From Pseudomonas sp. (GTDB taxonomy: Bacteria > Pseudomonadota > Gammaproteobacteria > Pseudomonadales > Pseudomonadaceae): a stretch of 64,000 nucleotides of DNA. Under the pieces are notes generated by a model. That model was not told the origin of the DNA. It did not search any database and worked only from the letters and a program-made list of their open reading frames with translations. The stretch is from positions 87,377 through 151,376 of the forward strand of contig NZ_JAUYNT010000021.1 of assembly GCF_030698175.1 (NCBI RefSeq). The letters run 5' to 3'. Position numbers and translations under genes: made by a program. This document shows, piece by piece, positions 61,076 to 64,000 of this stretch (its first letter is position 1; every line of letters begins with the position of its first letter).

Positions 61076-61756
61076 ATGACCGATGACCACCAGCTCGGCA
61101 GCGAAGATGACGACTATGCCGAACTGCGCGGTGGTATGCGCCTACTGCGTGAGCAGGCCGAGGCCCAAGCGTTGATTAAAATTGCCCAGTCCGCGAAACG
61201 AATTGCCACCCTGGATCCTGACCAAGTGCGCGGGCTGATGCATGAACTCAGCGTGCATGAAATCGAATTGGAAATGCAAAACGAGGAATTGCGCCTGATT
61301 CAGGCCGAACTGGAAGGCGCGCTGGGGCGGTACTTTGAGCTCTACGACCTGGCACCCGTGGGCTATTGCAGCCTGAGCGAGACCGGTCGAGTGCTGCAAG
61401 CCAACCAGTTGCTCGCCACCTGGCTGGGCACCTCCGAGCAGGCACTGGTCACCCGGCCACTGGCGAGCTTTATTCACCCCGATGAGCACGACAACGAATA
61501 CCTGTTACGTCGGCGACTGTTGAACCGTGGCAGCCCGCAAATGTGCCAGTGGCGCTTTTTGAGCCATGCTGGCAACCCCATCTGGGTACAGGTGCAGGCG
61601 GTATTGCGCGCGGACGCCAAGGGCGCCCCGAGCTTTCACCTGGTGCTGACCAATATCGATGAACTCAAGCAAACCCAGCAGGCCCTGCAGGCCACCCTGA
61701 ATGAACAAAACGCACGAATCCAAGCGCTGCAACAACAGCTGAGCAACTGCAGCTAA
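61076..61756 (+). CDS. PAS-domain protein with coiled coils
   Basis: 226 residues; AGGAGG 8-9 bp upstream. An N-terminal helical region (about 20-90) includes MHELSVHEIELEMQNEELRL, a motif often found before PAS in sensor proteins; one PAS domain (RYFELYDLAPVGYCSLSETG to VLTNIDELKQTQ) and a C-terminal coiled coil follow. No kinase, GGDEF or other output domain, so it is either a stand-alone sensor or an adaptor; the reading frame is not truncated. Confidence 0.85.
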   Translation: MTDDHQLGSEDDDYAELRGGMRLLREQAEAQALIKIAQSAKRIATLDPDQVRGLMHELSVHEIELEMQNEELRLIQAELEGALGRYFELYDLAPVGYCSLSETGRVLQANQLLATWLGTSEQALVTRPLASFIHPDEHDNEYLLRRRLLNRGSPQMCQWRFLSHAGNPIWVQVQAVLRADAKGAPSFHLVLTNIDELKQTQQALQATLNEQNARIQALQQQLSNCS

Positions 61757-61773
61757 TCGGCAAACTTCAGCGC

Positions 61774-63756
61774 TTAGCGGTCTAGCTCCACCCGCAACGC
61801 CGGCTGCCCGGCACGGGCCGCGATACTTAGGCGATAGGCCGCGTCATCGGTTACTGGGTTATACCAGCGGGCCTCGTAGTTATTCTCGCCAAGCCAGCGC
61901 ACGGCCAAGTCGAAACCCTGATCATCTTCCAGTCGCCCATTACGGCTGAATGGCTGCCAGTGCCCCTGCCGCTGCGTTTCGATCTGCAACAACGGTTGTT
62001 CGAAAGCCATGGCGGCCGGCGCTTGGTCTTGCCATTGCAGGCGCCAGTAGGGTTCTTCCTCGTCGGTGATTAGCTCAGGCGGCTGCAGCAATTGTCGCGG
62101 CTGCTCCTGAGTCTGCGCCGCTGGCCAGAACTGCCCCAGCTTTAAGTCGAAATCGCGGCTGGCGGGCAAGTCGGCAAAGTTACCGCGCGCCAGCATCTCG
62201 CTCAGCAGCCGGCCGCTGTGGGCCGCCAAAAAGGGCGCGGTCTGCGGGCCATACAGGGTATGGCCGCCTTCGTAAAACTGCAGGGCGTATTCGCCCGGCG
62301 TGGTGACGTAGCCGCTGTAGCCGTTGGCCACGCTACTGACCACTAGCGGCGCTACCGGCCGCCCAGCCTGGGTCAGGCTCTGTTGCAGCTGCTGGGCGAT
62401 CAGCTGGCCGCTCATCACCGTCACTTCAAACGGCAGCATGGCCCAGTAGCTGTTGTCGATCTGCAGGGTCTGGATCAACAGCCGATGGGGGAACGCCTCA
62501 GGCGGCGCAATCAGCGGCTGCAGCCAGCGGGTGCCGAGCCAGTGCTTGGCGCCCTGACAGTCGTCGGCGAACCAGGTTTTCGGCTGCCCCGGGTGGATAA
62601 AGGGCAGCTGCCAGATTAGTGGGGAATGGTGCTCTATGGGGCCTGCGGCCAGTGCGGCACCTATGGCCGGCTGACACAGGCTGGCGCTGCCGATACTCGG
62701 CTGCTGCAGCACATCCACCTCGCGCAGGGCGCTGTGCAGCTGCACCTGGTCATGCAGTTGGCCATCCAGCTGGCGGAACAGGTCAAAGGCCTGGGCGCCG
62801 ATGTTGCTGCCGACTCGCCGGGCCTCGGCATAACTGAGGTGCTCAAACTTAACGTTGGGCGCCACATCGCCGTGGGTGGCCTCGAAGGCGCCGTGGATGG
62901 GTTTCTCCGCCAAGCCGTATTGCTGTTGCACCCGCCAGGCCAGCTCGTTGGCGATATAGGCCCAGACATCGGCATGGTAAAAGCCGGTGTCCGAGCCAAT
63001 GCCGGTGCCGTGGATGGAGAAGCTGGAAAACGCCCCCCGCGGCCGGTACTGGCCATCGCTATCCTGCAGGTCGATACGCACCATTGTCAGGGTCGGGTTG
63101 ATGGCCTGGAATACCCGCCCTGGGCTGGCGTCCTTGTCGATCACCTCGGGGTTGCTCAGGTAGGGTGCCAGCGCGCGGTTGCGGGTCTGCCCCCAGATCT
63201 CGCTCTGCCCGACCGCCAGCTTGGCCGGCCGCAGCTGGCCACGAGCCTGCAGAATCGCGCCTTCGAGGCGCTGGGCCAGGAAGTTAAACCAGCGTTGATC
63301 GAAGCCGGCGGCATTGCTGGCACGCTGGTTGTAGAAGTCGTTGCCGAAGTATTGCCCAGGCGCGGCGTGGGTGTGATTGGCAGTCAGCACCAAATTCTGC
63401 GGGGCAATTTCAGTGACTGCCGCCAGCCGCTGGCTGAGGGCCGCATGCAAAATCTCCGAGCCAGCCAGCAGGTCGGTTTGCACCAACACCAGGGGCTCGC
63501 CGCCCTTGGCCCGCAGGTAGAACACCCGCGCCTTCAGCCGGGTGCGAAAGCCATCGCCATAGGCCGACCAGATGGCAAACCCGGCCTTGGGCAAGCCCGG
63601 CGGCGGGGTGATATCCACCTCCACCACCGCCCCCAGCAAGGCTGCCGCCTGTTCGCTAAGCGGCTGCGGCGCGCTGTTGGCAAATTGATAATGCAAACTG
63701 GGCGACTGGCAGGCGCTCAGCAGCAGACTAAACAGGACAATAAGGACGAGACGCAT
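61774..63756 (-). CDS. Neutral ceramidase-like lipoprotein, probable catalytic Ser missing
   Basis: 660 residues. Lipoprotein signal peptide with lipobox LLSAC (Cys16). Neutral/alkaline ceramidase family: NHTHAAPGQYF (zinc His128/His130 region), SIHGT (His249), FEATHGDVAPN and PFEVTVMSG. The family nucleophile lies in an NRSxxxYxxNP motif; here the same place reads NRALAPYLSNP (193-203), with Ala at position 195. If the alignment is right, hydrolysis of ceramide is unlikely, and this may be a ligand-binding or altered enzyme. No operon partner. Confidence 0.85.
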   Translation of the reverse strand: MRLVLIVLFSLLLSACQSPSLHYQFANSAPQPLSEQAAALLGAVVEVDITPPPGLPKAGFAIWSAYGDGFRTRLKARVFYLRAKGGEPLVLVQTDLLAGSEILHAALSQRLAAVTEIAPQNLVLTANHTHAAPGQYFGNDFYNQRASNAAGFDQRWFNFLAQRLEGAILQARGQLRPAKLAVGQSEIWGQTRNRALAPYLSNPEVIDKDASPGRVFQAINPTLTMVRIDLQDSDGQYRPRGAFSSFSIHGTGIGSDTGFYHADVWAYIANELAWRVQQQYGLAEKPIHGAFEATHGDVAPNVKFEHLSYAEARRVGSNIGAQAFDLFRQLDGQLHDQVQLHSALREVDVLQQPSIGSASLCQPAIGAALAAGPIEHHSPLIWQLPFIHPGQPKTWFADDCQGAKHWLGTRWLQPLIAPPEAFPHRLLIQTLQIDNSYWAMLPFEVTVMSGQLIAQQLQQSLTQAGRPVAPLVVSSVANGYSGYVTTPGEYALQFYEGGHTLYGPQTAPFLAAHSGRLLSEMLARGNFADLPASRDFDLKLGQFWPAAQTQEQPRQLLQPPELITDEEEPYWRLQWQDQAPAAMAFEQPLLQIETQRQGHWQPFSRNGRLEDDQGFDLAVRWLGENNYEARWYNPVTDDAAYRLSIAARAGQPALRVELDR

Positions 63757-63897
63757 CGGGCAAACTCCCGGATCGTGGGGAGCGTCACCCTAGCGCAAAG
63801 ATGGCACGTTAGTACAAGGTAAATCCGGCCAGATTGGCGGCAAGAGTGGCCATTCGTTAGGCTATGTGCCCATTAACTGTTGAGCGCCGCAAAACTC

Positions 63898-63979
63898 GTG
63901 GGAGGGGCTTTAGCCGCGATGCTTTGCAGTGTGCCAGCGCGCCCTGTGGGATGCGGGTCGCGGCTAAAGCCCCTCCTAC
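63898..63979. repeat. GTAGGAGGGGCTTTAG palindrome (copy 3)
   Basis: GTGGGAGGGGCTTTAGCCGC at 63898 and GCTAAAGCCCCTCCTAC ending at 63979, with about 40 bp between. Uninterrupted. No gene is seen from 63757 to the window end. Confidence 0.85.
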
Positions 63980-64000
63980 AAAGAGCTACCGCTTGGCGCA

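Noticed and set aside
62626..63822. 398-codon open frame opposite the ceramidase-like gene
   Set aside because: It is antisense to a protein with lipobox and zinc motifs and has no credible start context.
1..64000. tRNA, rRNA or riboswitch genes
   Set aside because: No cloverleaf with CCA-adjacent pattern, rRNA motif or known riboswitch core was recognised by eye; a covariance search would settle small RNAs.

Overview
The window is chromosomal DNA from a Pseudomonas-like gammaproteobacterium. The gene content points there: uvrD, a zigA/DUF1826 zinc pair, paired DUF1302/DUF1329 outer-membrane genes, a chromosomal OXA-type beta-lactamase, an extracellular mcl-PHA depolymerase, many c-di-GMP and two-component genes, and abundant REP-like palindromes whose arms begin GTAGGAG or GTAGGATGGG. 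I saw no rRNA, tRNA, CRISPR array, phage module or intact insertion sequence. Species cannot be fixed from sequence reading alone.

Layout. 1-5950: end of a SnoaL-like gene, a membrane PAS-GGDEF-EAL protein and uvrD. 6043-10720: a 1516-residue RTX/vWA protein of visibly different base composition, followed by a decayed second copy of the uvrD 3' end, which marks the locus as an insertion site. 10800-16290: a secreted protein of unknown function, then a module of DUF3034 porin-like protein, exported truncated globin, ECF sigma factor, RskA-type anti-sigma factor and fasciclin protein. The two exported units of this module share the same bipartite promoter-like motif (TGCATC-N17-CGTA), so I infer a sigma factor with its regulon around it. 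16568-25402: MASE1-CHASE histidine kinase, Tim44-like, VOC, DUF4442 and SUKH proteins, and a TPR response regulator/kinase pair. 25476-31062: a GntR-regulated cluster (SDR divergent from class III aminotransferase, glutamine-synthetase-like ligase, SDR) with two perfect TGTGATCACA operators exactly 63 bp apart; it looks like a gamma-glutamylation or amine catabolic pathway of unknown substrate.

31323-45703: thioesterase, DUF3301, OXA beta-lactamase, alpha/beta hydrolase, TetR, DUF1329/DUF1302 pair, PHA depolymerase, a second hydrolase, DedA, two COG0523 metallochaperone GTPases (one is zigA, with a Zur-like box), DUF1826 and DUF2721. 45724-54340: a signalling block with a REC-PAS-GGDEF-EAL protein, a single REC protein and a hybrid kinase carrying three almost identical 426-bp PAS repeats, then pentapeptide, REC-CheC and PAS-GGDEF proteins. 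54328-56283: a bufferin-type RiPP operon (six-Cys DUF2282 precursor, DUF692 MNIO oxidase, DUF2063 partner). 56433-63756: MFS transporter, two-subunit molybdenum hydroxylase, arfB, a PAS protein and a ceramidase-like lipoprotein that appears to lack its nucleophilic serine.

Palindromic elements of at least five families fill most gaps longer than 200 bp. Some are nested, some sit in every gap of the GntR-linked cluster, and one family (AGGGTCTGTTGCC arms) resembles a miniature inverted-repeat element.
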